Assembly (NCBI GenBank): GCA_041744575.1
Contig: JBGTKP010000011.1
Location: 1 to 34,181 of the forward strand
DNA length: 34,181 nucleotides
Direction: 5' to 3'
Source: JTS-RE37 sp041744575
Lineage (GTDB): Bacteria > Bacteroidota > Bacteroidia > Flavobacteriales > Flavobacteriaceae
Every line of letters begins with the position of its first letter. Within the stretch, counting starts at the first letter, position 1. The position numbers and the translations under genes were made by a program. The notes under the pieces were generated by a model. That model saw only the letters and a list, made by a program, of their open reading frames with translations. It made no database searches and was not told the origin of the DNA. Of the stretch, positions 8,719-16,175 are shown in pieces.

Positions 8719-8726
8719 TACCTTTG
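8719..8726 (+). promoter_or_regulatory. Candidate -7 element for rpiB
   Basis: TACCTTTG is an exact TAnnTTTG match ending 22 bases before the rpiB ATG, which would give a 5' leader of about 15-18 bases. The box is identical to the one before tRNA-Cys. Confidence 0.55.
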
Positions 8727-8748
8727 AGAAGCCTTAATTTATTGTGAT

Positions 8749-9180
8749 ATGAAAATAGCAATTGGTAATGACCATGCGGGAACAGAGTACAAGCTCGCCA
8801 TAGTAGGATTGTTGAAATCTATGAATATTGAGGTGCTGAATTTTGGTACGGATACCATGGAAAGTGTAGATTATCCCGATTTTACGCATCCTGTTGCTGA
8901 GGCTGTTGAGAATGACACAGTACCTTTTGGCATACTTATTTGTGGAAGTGGAAACGGGGCGTCCATGACCGCCAACAAACATCAGAAAGTGCGTGCTGCT
9001 TTGTGTTGGAACAAGGAAATTGTGACCTTGGCCCGGGAGCATAATGACGCCAACATCCTGAGTCTTCCGGCCAGATTCGTAGCGCTCAATCAGGCGCTGG
9101 ATATGGTCAAAGCATTTCTCGAGACAGATTTTGCCGGTGGGAGACATGAACGAAGGGTGGAAAAGATTCCCTGTATGTAA
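8749..9180 (+). CDS. rpiB: Ribose 5-phosphate isomerase B
   Basis: RpiB interconverts ribulose 5-phosphate and ribose 5-phosphate in the pentose phosphate pathway. The 143-residue protein has the family's usual length and motifs. MKIAIGNDHAGTEYK carries the phosphate-binding GNDHAG segment, VDYPDFTHPVAEAV follows, and LICGSGNGASMTANK is the GSGxG active-site loop. In many members a cysteine in this loop (here ICGSGNG) acts as the base. AREHNDANILSLPARF is the C-terminal signature. It is transcribed away from rnr. The CDF gene follows 68 bases later without a terminator. Confidence 0.95.
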   Translation: MKIAIGNDHAGTEYKLAIVGLLKSMNIEVLNFGTDTMESVDYPDFTHPVAEAVENDTVPFGILICGSGNGASMTANKHQKVRAALCWNKEIVTLAREHNDANILSLPARFVALNQALDMVKAFLETDFAGGRHERRVEKIPCM

Positions 9181-9248
9181 TATTACTGGATCCTGTGTGA
9201 TAATTGTAATGCCCGTAATTAAGCTTAAATTTATGCACGTTGCAGCAT

Positions 9249-10178
9249 ATGGGCCATTCACACAGTCACAATTCACATCACCATACCCACCACCATTCCA
9301 GGGACCTAAAGGGGAGGAATCTTTTCATTTCCATTTTTTTAAATATTCTAATCACCGTTGCCCAGGTGATCGGTGGGATTTGGTCGGGCAGCCTGTCCCT
9401 GCTTTCCGATGCGCTGCACAACTTCAGCGACGTACTGTCTCTGATCATCAGTTATTTTGCCAACATTCTTTCAAAAAAAGAAGCCTCTTCCAATAAGACT
9501 TTTGGGTACAAAAGGGCGGAGATCATTGCTGCTTTTGTCAATTCATCGACTCTTATAATTGTTGCCGTTATTCTTATTAAGGAATCAATAGAAAGGTTCC
9601 TGAATCCTCAGGTGGTAGCTTCTGAACTGGTCATCTGGCTCTCCCTTTTTGGAATTCTGGCCAACGGTTTCAGTGTACTCCTTTTGAGAAGGGATTCCAG
9701 GAGTAATATGAATATGAGATCGGCTTATTTGCATTTACTGACAGATATGATGGCGTCTGTGGCGGTTTTATTGGGAGGATTGCTTATGAAGTATTTTGAG
9801 GCCTACTGGATAGATCCCACACTTACCATCCTCATTGCCTTTTACCTGATCTATATGGGTTATGATCTCCTGAAAGCCTCCACCCGGGTTCTGATGCTTT
9901 TTACCCCAAACACGATTGAGGTGGAAAGGATAGTTGAAGCCATATTAAAAATAGATAGCATCAAGAATGTGCATCACGTACATATCTGGCAGCTGAATGA
10001 AGAGGAAGTGCACCTGGAGGCGCACATTGATTTTGACAGGGATATCAATCTTTCAGAATTTGATATCATACTTTCAAAAATAGAGGAGGAGGTATATCAT
10101 AGCTTTGGCATCAACCACGTGAATATACAGCCTGAATACGGAAAGTGTGATCTAAAGAACATCATTGTACAGGATTAA
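9249..10178 (+). CDS. Cation diffusion facilitator (zinc-type) exporter
   Basis: CDF proteins export divalent cations, usually zinc, in exchange for protons at the inner membrane. The 309-residue protein starts with a strongly His-rich tail (nine His in the first 16 residues, GHSHSHNSHHHTHHH), then about six transmembrane helices. The metal site is in SDALHNFSDVLSL (HxxxD in helix 2) and LHLLTDMMASV (HxxTD in helix 5), the pattern of zinc-selective members. A cytosolic C-terminal domain with VHHVHIWQLNEEEVHLEAHI follows. The ATG at 9249 is preferred over an in-frame TTG three codons earlier. The acetyltransferase ATG lies 4 bases after the stop, so the two are probably one operon. Confidence 0.92.
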   Translation: MGHSHSHNSHHHTHHHSRDLKGRNLFISIFLNILITVAQVIGGIWSGSLSLLSDALHNFSDVLSLIISYFANILSKKEASSNKTFGYKRAEIIAAFVNSSTLIIVAVILIKESIERFLNPQVVASELVIWLSLFGILANGFSVLLLRRDSRSNMNMRSAYLHLLTDMMASVAVLLGGLLMKYFEAYWIDPTLTILIAFYLIYMGYDLLKASTRVLMLFTPNTIEVERIVEAILKIDSIKNVHHVHIWQLNEEEVHLEAHIDFDRDINLSEFDIILSKIEEEVYHSFGINHVNIQPEYGKCDLKNIIVQD

Positions 10179-10182
10179 TTCT

Positions 10183-10623
10183 ATGAAAACAATTGTCAAG
10201 TCATTTAAGGAACTGAACACCATGGAGCTTTATTCCATCCTGCAGCTGCGATCTGCCGTATTTGTGGTAGAGCAACAGTGCATTTACCAGGATATGGACG
10301 GGTATGATATGAAGGCACTTCATATTATGGGGCACAAGGAGAAGAAGTTAATTGCCTATACCCGGATTTTCAGGCCGGGAGAGTACGCCGACAAGGCGAG
10401 TATTAGCAGGGTTTTGGTTGAAAATACGGAAAGGGAACACGGATATGGAAGGGAAATAATGAAAGCCGCTATAGCTGCCATTCAGGAACACTTTGAAACC
10501 ACCTCCATTGAACTTTCAGCCCAAACCTATCTCAAGAAATTCTATACCTCTCTGGGATTTCGGGAAACAGGCGTGGAGTACCTGGAAGACGGCATTCCGC
10601 ATACAAGAATGATTAAAAAATAA
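10183..10623 (+). CDS. ElaA-type GNAT acetyltransferase
   Basis: The 146-residue protein belongs to the GCN5-related N-acetyltransferases. It shows the ElaA-like opening with LQLRSAVFVVEQQCIYQDMDG, the acetyl-CoA loop near EREHGYGREIM and the late segment YLKKFYTSLGFRETG that closes the GNAT fold. Its substrate is unknown. The ATG at 10183 is preferred over a TTG at 10165 that would overlap the upstream gene. It is 4 bases downstream of the CDF gene and probably co-transcribed. Two short palindromes follow the stop, at 10645 and 10666, with no T run. Confidence 0.88.
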   Translation: MKTIVKSFKELNTMELYSILQLRSAVFVVEQQCIYQDMDGYDMKALHIMGHKEKKLIAYTRIFRPGEYADKASISRVLVENTEREHGYGREIMKAAIAAIQEHFETTSIELSAQTYLKKFYTSLGFRETGVEYLEDGIPHTRMIKK

Positions 10624-10644
10624 GCACACACGTCCCGGCGCCTC

Positions 10645-10659
10645 CTAACCTAAGGTTAG
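10645..10659. repeat. 15-base palindrome between convergent genes
   Basis: CTAACCT-A-AGGTTAG is a perfect palindrome in the 43-base gap between the convergent acetyltransferase and unknown-protein genes. A second perfect palindrome, ATCAGA-T-TCTGAT, sits at 10666-10678 over the end of the minus-strand gene. Neither has a T run; they may act as weak bidirectional transcription ends. Confidence 0.4.
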
Positions 10660-10666
10660 AAGCAGA

Positions 10667-11041
10667 TCAGATTCTGATGGCCGTTTTGCTTGACAAATTA
10701 ATGTCATGCAACATATCATCCGTAAATTTATAATGCCCCCTGGTTGTGATGATCCTGAACCTGTTGGACCGCAACCGACTCAGCGCGTCAAGAAACAACC
10801 ACTTCGATTTTAATAACTGCGGCTTGTCTGATTTGAGACTGATATCAAAGAAATATTTCCGGCCATTTTTGTTGGCTACAATATCCGGAGTGATCCTCGA
10901 CCCTGTACTTTTTTTCAGAAAAGATTTCGGGCTTTCATAGCCATCCAAATCGGCTTTTATATTCTGGAAACCCCTGGCCTCCAAATACTGGATGGACTTT
11001 TCCAGAAACTCGCTATTTTGTGCTTTTTCGGTGTTTATCAT
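10667..11041 (-). CDS. Unrecognised 124-residue protein, possibly nuclease-like
   Basis: I do not recognise this family with certainty. The 124-residue protein has an N-terminal helix rich in E/K/Q (residues 3-22) and a segment SRITPDIVANKNGRKYFFD with ISLK after it (residues 48-70). It ends with a basic region FRIITTRGHYKF. The order helix, PD, then beta strand with D66 and K70 recalls the PD-(D/E)xK nuclease fold, but the residue two before the lysine is serine, so the motif is imperfect. No signal peptide or membrane segment is seen, so it is probably cytosolic. The ATG at 11041 is preferred to a GTG at 11068. It stands alone between convergent plus-strand genes and the PQQ-dehydrogenase operon. 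Confidence 0.6.
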   Translation of the reverse strand: MINTEKAQNSEFLEKSIQYLEARGFQNIKADLDGYESPKSFLKKSTGSRITPDIVANKNGRKYFFDISLKSDKPQLLKSKWLFLDALSRLRSNRFRIITTRGHYKFTDDMLHDINLSSKTAIRI

Positions 11042-11212
11042 AAGGTACAATATAAAAAAATCGGGCACAAAACCAAGCGAACCGGATTGATTAACACCAT
11101 TTTAAGACTATAATGGAATGATAACCCCTCACAAAAAACGGCTGGTGTACTTTTGAGATAAAGGTTGGAGCCGGCCTTTTTAATTTTCAGACGGGGACTC
11201 AGCAGAAATGAC

Positions 11213-11256
11213 AAAAGCCAACAGTCGCGGAACTTATCCGGGGATGGGGGCTTTTT
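11213..11256 (-). terminator. Terminator of the PQQ-dehydrogenase operon
   Basis: AAAAGCC (11213-11219) pairs with GGCTTTT (11249-11255); the loop contains a further CGG-CCG stem. On the minus strand the stem ends in GGCTTTT, about 50 bases after the dehydrogenase stop. It is symmetric and could work in both directions. A second small hairpin (AAGGTTG with CGGCCTT, 11161-11178) lies just beyond. Confidence 0.5.
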
Positions 11257-11306
11257 AATCCTGTGTTTCTAAGCGGTTTCGAGGTTTTGTGATTTTATTA
11301 AACAGA

Positions 11307-13427
11307 CTAGTCCAGGGCAAAAGCGAGGATCTGATTTCCTTTTTTGGTTCCCAGTTTTTCCCCACCACAGGCGATGGCAATATATTGGCGGCCATCCACT
11401 TCATACATTGCAGGAGTTGCAAATGCGGGTGCCGGCAAAAGGTATTCCCAAACCATTTTCCCGTTTGTCTTGTCGAAAGCCCGGAAATAGCCATCCCGCG
11501 TTGCCCCGATAAATAGCAGTCCGTTTTGGGTTACCACTGCGCCTCCGTAGTTTTCAGTCCCCGTTCCGCGTATGCCTTTTGATTTCAATTCCGGCGTTTC
11601 TCCAAAAGAAATTGACCACCGGTATTTCCCGGAATTGAGGTCGATCGCATGCAGGGTACCCCAGGGCGGACTGATGGCAGGAAGGCCGCTCTGATCAAGA
11701 AATTTATGATAGCCAGCATGGACATAAGGAGCCAAAGTGTCATTTCTAACAGAAATTTCGCTTGCTTCCTGCTTATCCTCCCCGTTCATCAGGAAACTGA
11801 TTATAGCTTCCTTTTCGACCGCCTTAAGTTGCGGAAATCCCGTCATCATCCCTTTACCCTGTACGATAATATTTTCAACCTCCTCCTTTTTCAGTCTTTT
11901 CTCAATATTCAGAAGCGAAGGATAGCCACTGGCATCCCTTCCGCGGCGGTCGGACTGATGACATACCATACAGTACTGGTTGTACAGACGGTGGCCCGGA
12001 GGAAGATTTTCCTGGAGCGTATCCCTTTTCCGCATCTTCAGGATCCATGCCATTTCATTCGCATTAACATAAAGGATTCCGTCCTCCGGATCCGCAGCCG
12101 CACCACCCCATTCGGCGCCACCGTCATATCCGGGCAGCAGCAGGACAGGGTTCAGTCCAGGAGGTGCATATTGCCGCAGGTCCATACTGTCCAGAGTGGC
12201 CAGCAATTCTTCCGTATTTTCAGCATAAGGACTGATGTCCTCGGCGCTAAGGTCGGATGATTGCCGCGCAAAAGGGGCCGGCAGGACGGGGAAAGGCTGT
12301 GTTTGCCAGGCTTTCTCCCCGGTGAGGGAGGAAACAGGGACCTGTTGCTCAACAATATCAAAAAGAGGCTTTCCCGTATTTCTATCAAAGACAAATACAT
12401 ATCCCTGCTTTGTCACCTGGGCCACAGCGGGAATGGAACGGCCGTCGCGTTTGACCATAAGAAGGTTGGGAGGGGCAGGAGGGTCCCGATCCCATAAATC
12501 ATGGTGAGTGAACTGGAAATGCCATTTAAGCTTGCCGGTAGCCGCGTCAAGAGCCAGCAGACAATTTGAGAAGAGGTTACTCCCTTTTCTGAAACCACCG
12601 TAAAAATCCGGTGCGGCAGATCCTGTGGGCACAAATAGGGTTGATGTTTCTACATCCAGGGCCATACCTGCCCAATTATTAGCCCCTCCGGTAATATTAT
12701 CCCTATACGACTCCTTATTCTCCCAGGTTTCATACCCCGGCGCTCCGGGATAAGGAATGGGATGGAACACCCAGGCCACCTTTCCGGTGGGAATATCGAA
12801 GGCTACAATGTCCCCCGGCGCGGCCCCAATATCCTCCGAAAGGCGCAATGGCATGATGATCAGATCTTTATAAACTGTACCGGGGGTATTGGAAATCACA
12901 AATTTGCCGGCGGCGGAAGGCGGCATCCCTGATCGAAGATCGATCTTTCCTTCCTGTCCAAAGGATTGGACGGGCTTCCCTGTAAGGGCATTCAGGGCAA
13001 AAAGATCACTGCCCCGGCTAAATAAAATGCGTCTGTCATCACTCTTTTCCCAGTAAGAGACCCCGCGACTTGTTGAATTCCGGATTTGTGTAGAGTCTCC
13101 AAAGCGCCAGATCTCCTTTCCTGTTGCCGCGTGAATGGCAATTGCGCGCAAGGCCGCGGTTACCCCGTAAAGGATGGTGTCTATCACAATCGGATTCATT
13201 TGCATCTGTCCATAATCCGGAGCATCATAGCGCCATACAGGTTTTAAATTCCGGACATTGTCCAGGGTAATCTGAGAAAGGGTGGAGTAATGATTTCTGT
13301 CTGGCCCGCCCAGATAAGATGACCAGCCAGTATAGTCTTCTAAGGGACCATCCGGGCTGCCACATCTACTTAGTCCTACTAAAATCAACATACAATAAAG
13401 GACACGCGAAAGCCGGATATATTTCAT
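11307..13427 (-). CDS. PQQ-dependent dehydrogenase with inserted cytochrome c domain
   Basis: The 706-residue protein matches PQQ-type beta-propeller dehydrogenases, which oxidise sugars or alcohols in the periplasm. Blade repeats with AATGKEIWRF, DIPTGKVAWVF, DAATGKLKWHFQ and NTGKPLFD are visible, and the end GGEKLGTKKGNQILAFAL is the glucose-dehydrogenase-type final strand. A c-type cytochrome insert lies at about residues 478-550: heme-binding CMVCH (486-490) and a likely axial methionine in GKGMMTGFP. The last blade resumes after it. The N terminus is hydrophobic with a cysteine at 22 (VGLSRC), which may be a poor lipobox. The ATG at 13427 is preferred over a GTG three codons earlier. It is the last gene after SMP-30, SDR and fructosamine kinase. 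No PQQ-synthesis genes are in view, and the substrate is unknown. Confidence 0.88.
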   Translation of the reverse strand: MKYIRLSRVLYCMLILVGLSRCGSPDGPLEDYTGWSSYLGGPDRNHYSTLSQITLDNVRNLKPVWRYDAPDYGQMQMNPIVIDTILYGVTAALRAIAIHAATGKEIWRFGDSTQIRNSTSRGVSYWEKSDDRRILFSRGSDLFALNALTGKPVQSFGQEGKIDLRSGMPPSAAGKFVISNTPGTVYKDLIIMPLRLSEDIGAAPGDIVAFDIPTGKVAWVFHPIPYPGAPGYETWENKESYRDNITGGANNWAGMALDVETSTLFVPTGSAAPDFYGGFRKGSNLFSNCLLALDAATGKLKWHFQFTHHDLWDRDPPAPPNLLMVKRDGRSIPAVAQVTKQGYVFVFDRNTGKPLFDIVEQQVPVSSLTGEKAWQTQPFPVLPAPFARQSSDLSAEDISPYAENTEELLATLDSMDLRQYAPPGLNPVLLLPGYDGGAEWGGAAADPEDGILYVNANEMAWILKMRKRDTLQENLPPGHRLYNQYCMVCHQSDRRGRDASGYPSLLNIEKRLKKEEVENIIVQGKGMMTGFPQLKAVEKEAIISFLMNGEDKQEASEISVRNDTLAPYVHAGYHKFLDQSGLPAISPPWGTLHAIDLNSGKYRWSISFGETPELKSKGIRGTGTENYGGAVVTQNGLLFIGATRDGYFRAFDKTNGKMVWEYLLPAPAFATPAMYEVDGRQYIAIACGGEKLGTKKGNQILAFALD

Positions 13428-13443
13428 TTTGACCACTTCTAAT

Positions 13444-13463
13444 TTTTCCTAAAAATAGGAAAA
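13444..13463. repeat. Perfect hairpin just upstream of the PQQ-dehydrogenase start
   Basis: TTTTCCTA-AAAA-TAGGAAAA is a perfect 8-bp inverted repeat with a 4-base loop, 17-36 bases upstream of the dehydrogenase ATG. It could be an RNA hairpin near the ribosome entry site, or an operator in the 105-base gap after the fructosamine kinase gene. Confidence 0.5.
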
Positions 13464-13532
13464 TGAGCGCCACCCATGACTCAAAGGGGATCAATTCCAG
13501 ATGGATTAAATTTGCATGCCGGATGCTGCCTT

Positions 13533-14393
13533 TCAAAAATAACGGGTTAGCAGGCTTTTAACCCTGCTGTGATACGACCTGCCAAAAAGATTGAGGTGTA
13601 CCAGCAAATAATACAGCTGGTACAATCCTGTTCGCTCCCCGCTGCCGCTTTCACCCGGCAGGATTTCTTCATACGCTCCATAGAAATGGGAGTCAAAGCC
13701 TCCGAAAAGCCGCGTCATGGCAAGATCCACTTCATGATGACCTGCATAAGAGGCAGGATCAATAAGAACAGGAGTTCCATCCATAGCAATGAGGAAGTTA
13801 CCGCTCCAGAGGTCTCCGTGTATTAAAACAGGAGTCGTTTCAGGCAGGAGGTCGCGCAGGGCATTGAACATTTGATTTCTGTCCGGAATTTCGTTTTCAG
13901 AAAGCGCGCCAAGGCGGCATGAGAGATTCAATTGCGGAAGGAGCCGCTGCTCCAGATAAAAGACAGGCCAGTGAGCATTTTCCTTATTGGCTTGTTTCAG
14001 GCTCCCGATATAGTTCTCCGTCGACCATCCGAAGGCCGGATAAGAAGTTTTATGAAGGAGCCCCAACTGATGGCCAAAGCGTTCATAGTCCGCACCGGTT
14101 GGTGTTTTCGAAGAAATGTATTCCATTACCAAACCTGCCCCATCGCCCAGCTCACCACAAAAAAACAGCTGTGGGACACGGAGGGTTTTTGTCTGTGCAA
14201 TGGCCTCCAGTCCCATTTTTTCGGCTTGAAACATGTCAAGGGCACTGGGTCCGGCAGCGAGCTTGCAGACGTATAATGCCGAGCCGGTTTCAAGGACATA
14301 AGCACAGGAGATATCACCGCCTTTCAGCGGTCTTACACCTGTAATGGCAACTCCCAGGTGATCGGCTGCCTGATTGATTGCTTTAGTATCCAT
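13533..14393 (-). CDS. Fructosamine kinase family protein
   Basis: Fructosamine-3-kinase-family enzymes phosphorylate ketoamine (Amadori) products so that glycated amines can be released. The 286-residue protein has the family length, the nucleotide-binding lysine region (SALYVCKL, Lys44), the catalytic loop HGDLWSGN (192-199) and the metal-binding IDPASYAGHHEVDLAMTRLF (211-230), all signature elements. It is cytosolic, with no signal peptide. It sits 39 bases downstream of the SDR gene, in the same strand and probable operon as SMP-30 and the PQQ dehydrogenase. Whether it acts on glycated proteins or on free fructosamines from the medium cannot be told. Its last codons contain overlapping inverted repeats (13544-13568) followed by a T-rich stretch, which may be a weak internal terminator. 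Confidence 0.92.
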   Translation of the reverse strand: MDTKAINQAADHLGVAITGVRPLKGGDISCAYVLETGSALYVCKLAAGPSALDMFQAEKMGLEAIAQTKTLRVPQLFFCGELGDGAGLVMEYISSKTPTGADYERFGHQLGLLHKTSYPAFGWSTENYIGSLKQANKENAHWPVFYLEQRLLPQLNLSCRLGALSENEIPDRNQMFNALRDLLPETTPVLIHGDLWSGNFLIAMDGTPVLIDPASYAGHHEVDLAMTRLFGGFDSHFYGAYEEILPGESGSGERTGLYQLYYLLVHLNLFGRSYHSRVKSLLTRYF

Positions 14394-14432
14394 CCTGAAA
14401 TGATTGTAAAGGCAAAGGGGCCCGAGATGAAG

Positions 14433-15215
14433 TTAGCCTAAATCTCCGGGGTACCTGCCAATTACGGTCCAGCCGCCATCTACGACCAGGGTTTGGCCAG
14501 TCATATGTGCAGCCTCCTCAGATAACAGATAGAGGCACATATGCGCAATATCTTCAGGTTTCCCTACCTTACCTGCGGGCAGCAGCTTCGCCCACGCACC
14601 GGCATAGTCAGGTTCCTCCATGGCAGTTCGCTCTGTAAGGGTTGCTCCGGGCGCTATGGCGTTGATGGTGATCCCATGGGGAGATAAAACAAGCACAAGG
14701 CTTTTGGCGAGCATTTGCAGTGCGGCTTTGGTCATAGAATATGCGGCTAGTGAAGGATAAGATTTTATGCCCGTAATGGAGGACATAAGGACGATCCTCC
14801 CGCCTTCTCCGCGGGTACGCATTTCTGAGGTAGCTCTCTGAATAAGAAAAAAGGCCCCCTGGAGATTAAGCTGTACCACCCTTTGAAAATCTTCGGGTGA
14901 AAATTCAAAAAAATCACGGAATAAGGTGATTCCGGCGTTCGGGATGACAAAATCAATTTTCCCGAATTGTCTGATAGCGAGATCCACCATCCCATTAATA
15001 ACCGGAATTTCTCCTGCATCACCTGCATGCGCAGCACATTTGCCTGGATAGGATTTCTCAAGAGCCGTGACCGCTTTTGCCGCCATCTCATCACTGATAT
15101 CGTTCAGTATGACATAGGCACCTGCCTCCAGGAGCATTGCCGCAATGGCGTAACCAATACCTTCACCGGCACCTGTGACAATGGCCACTTTATTTTTTAT
15201 TCCTGAGTAGCGCAT
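14433..15215 (-). CDS. SDR-family NAD(P)-dependent oxidoreductase
   Basis: The 260-residue protein is a classical short-chain dehydrogenase. It has the dinucleotide motif VTGAGEGIG, a cofactor-side LNDIS suggesting NAD preference (aspartate after strand 2), NAG (NAGI), a serine in LMSSITG and the YxxxK pair in YSMTKAALQ. It ends with the usual GQTLVVDGGW. Family members oxidise or reduce sugars, polyols, hydroxy acids or steroids; the substrate cannot be assigned. The ATG at 15215 is preferred because the Rossmann fold begins a few residues later; it overlaps the end of the SMP-30 gene by 19 bases, which suggests translational coupling. Position between a lactonase and a fructosamine kinase suggests carbohydrate oxidation. 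Confidence 0.93.
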   Translation of the reverse strand: MRYSGIKNKVAIVTGAGEGIGYAIAAMLLEAGAYVILNDISDEMAAKAVTALEKSYPGKCAAHAGDAGEIPVINGMVDLAIRQFGKIDFVIPNAGITLFRDFFEFSPEDFQRVVQLNLQGAFFLIQRATSEMRTRGEGGRIVLMSSITGIKSYPSLAAYSMTKAALQMLAKSLVLVLSPHGITINAIAPGATLTERTAMEEPDYAGAWAKLLPAGKVGKPEDIAHMCLYLLSEEAAHMTGQTLVVDGGWTVIGRYPGDLG

Positions 15216-16108
15216 TCTTTCTGCATAAAATAGGTAATTGGAGTTCCCCTGCTTCCCGGACGACATGTAAAAATTCCGCCACTCATGGGATATTCCAATA
15301 GTTGTTCCTGAGGGAGTCCGCTTCTGGCTGTGGTAATATACAAAGTATCCATGGCTTCTCCTCCAAAGCAGCAGGACGTGGTATGCGGAGCGGGCACATC
15401 AATCATTTCCACCACCCGGCCTTCGTGCGGATGCCAGCGTCTCACGCACTTTCCTCCCCAATGTGCAATCCATAACATCCCCTCCGTGTCAATGCACATG
15501 CCATCAGCACTGCCATAGTTCTCGGGAAAACGGAAGAGCCTTCTCTTTCCGGAAATCGTACATCTTTCCGGATCAAAATCAAATGCCGCAACCTCATTCA
15601 CCCCGCTGTCGATATAATAATAAGTTCTGTTATCAGCAGACCAGGCCATTCCATTGGAAACAGAAGTATCCGGCAGTTGCAGAGAGACAGAAAAATCGCC
15701 GGTTATTTTATACAAACCCCCGGCATAAGGCACCAGGTCTCTGTGCATGGTACCTATCCAAAAATTTCCTTTGAAATCACATTTGCCATCATTGCATCGA
15801 ATCTCCGCTCCGCTTTCGGAAAGGGCAGGAGATCGTTCAATGATTTCGCTGACGGGATCGTATAGGGCCAGACCCGAAGCCAGGGCGAGGAGCAGTTGGC
15901 CGTTTTCCGCAGGAACCGCTGCACCCAACATTTCCCCAAAATTTCGTTGATGGTGTGACCCTTTGACCGGATCATAAGTATAAAGCGTCCCATTTTCGAT
16001 ATCGACCCATAAAAGAAGATTTTTCCTGTGATCCCACACTGGTCCTTCACCTAAGGTTGCTTTCGCGTCATAAAGCAATTTGGCCAGATGGCATATCATT
16101 TCGGGCAT
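15197..16108 (-). CDS. SMP-30/gluconolactonase-type protein, cytosolic
   Basis: This 303-residue six-bladed propeller matches the SMP-30/LRE family, whose members hydrolyse sugar lactones using a divalent metal. Family marks are GEGPVWDHRKNLLLWVD near residue 20, with the metal-binding glutamate, RCNDGKCDFKGNFWIGTM (asparagine and aspartate ligands), SNGMAWSADNRTYYYIDS and ADGMCIDTEGMLWIAHWGG (aspartate). No signal peptide is seen, unlike the second SMP-30 at 21766. It is the first gene of the probable SMP-30, SDR, fructosamine kinase, PQQ-dehydrogenase operon and lies 12 bases from a perfect inverted repeat. A lactone made by a sugar dehydrogenase is its likely substrate, by inference. Confidence 0.92.
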   Translation of the reverse strand: MPEMICHLAKLLYDAKATLGEGPVWDHRKNLLLWVDIENGTLYTYDPVKGSHHQRNFGEMLGAAVPAENGQLLLALASGLALYDPVSEIIERSPALSESGAEIRCNDGKCDFKGNFWIGTMHRDLVPYAGGLYKITGDFSVSLQLPDTSVSNGMAWSADNRTYYYIDSGVNEVAAFDFDPERCTISGKRRLFRFPENYGSADGMCIDTEGMLWIAHWGGKCVRRWHPHEGRVVEMIDVPAPHTTSCCFGGEAMDTLYITTARSGLPQEQLLEYPMSGGIFTCRPGSRGTPITYFMQKECATQE

Positions 16109-16120
16109 ACAGTTTTATAG

Positions 16121-16149
16121 GTATCACCAAATCTTCCCACAGGTGATAC
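16121..16149. promoter_or_regulatory. Perfect inverted repeat, candidate operator of the SMP-30 operon
   Basis: GTATCACC (16121-16128) and GGTGATAC (16142-16149) are perfect inverted copies separated by 13 bases, with centres 21 bases apart, two turns of the helix. The element lies 13 bases upstream of the first gene of the operon and 27 bases after the S41 stop. No T run follows, so a dimeric regulator site fits better than a terminator. Confidence 0.5.
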
Positions 16150-16175
16150 GATGAGAGCGGGGGTTATCTGCTTCC

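Larger units (their letters stand above)
8147..8748. other. 602-base gene-free AT-rich region with repeated TTGTTAAC-type sites (possible oriC)
   Basis: No convincing gene lies here. The region separates divergent rnr and rpiB and is markedly AT-rich. TTGTTAAC occurs exactly three times on the plus strand (8474-8481, 8610-8617, 8677-8684). Related sites are TGTTAATAA at 8302-8310, one change from the DnaA-box consensus TGTGNATAA, and TTATTAACC at 8412-8420. Several short palindromes add structure. AT-rich sequence plus DnaA-box-like repeats in a divergent gap is the expected look of a replication origin, but the boxes depart from the consensus at the same position (A instead of C) and no dnaA is nearby. 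A dense regulator-binding region is the alternative. Confidence 0.4.

Noticed and set aside
8147..8748. Small protein or structured RNA genes in the AT-rich gap
   Set aside because: No open frame with a plausible start and composition was found, and no known RNA pattern was recognised by eye; only motifs and palindromes are seen.
11146..11153. TAnnTTTG-like box on the plus strand near 11150
   Set aside because: No plus-strand gene follows it; probably a chance match.
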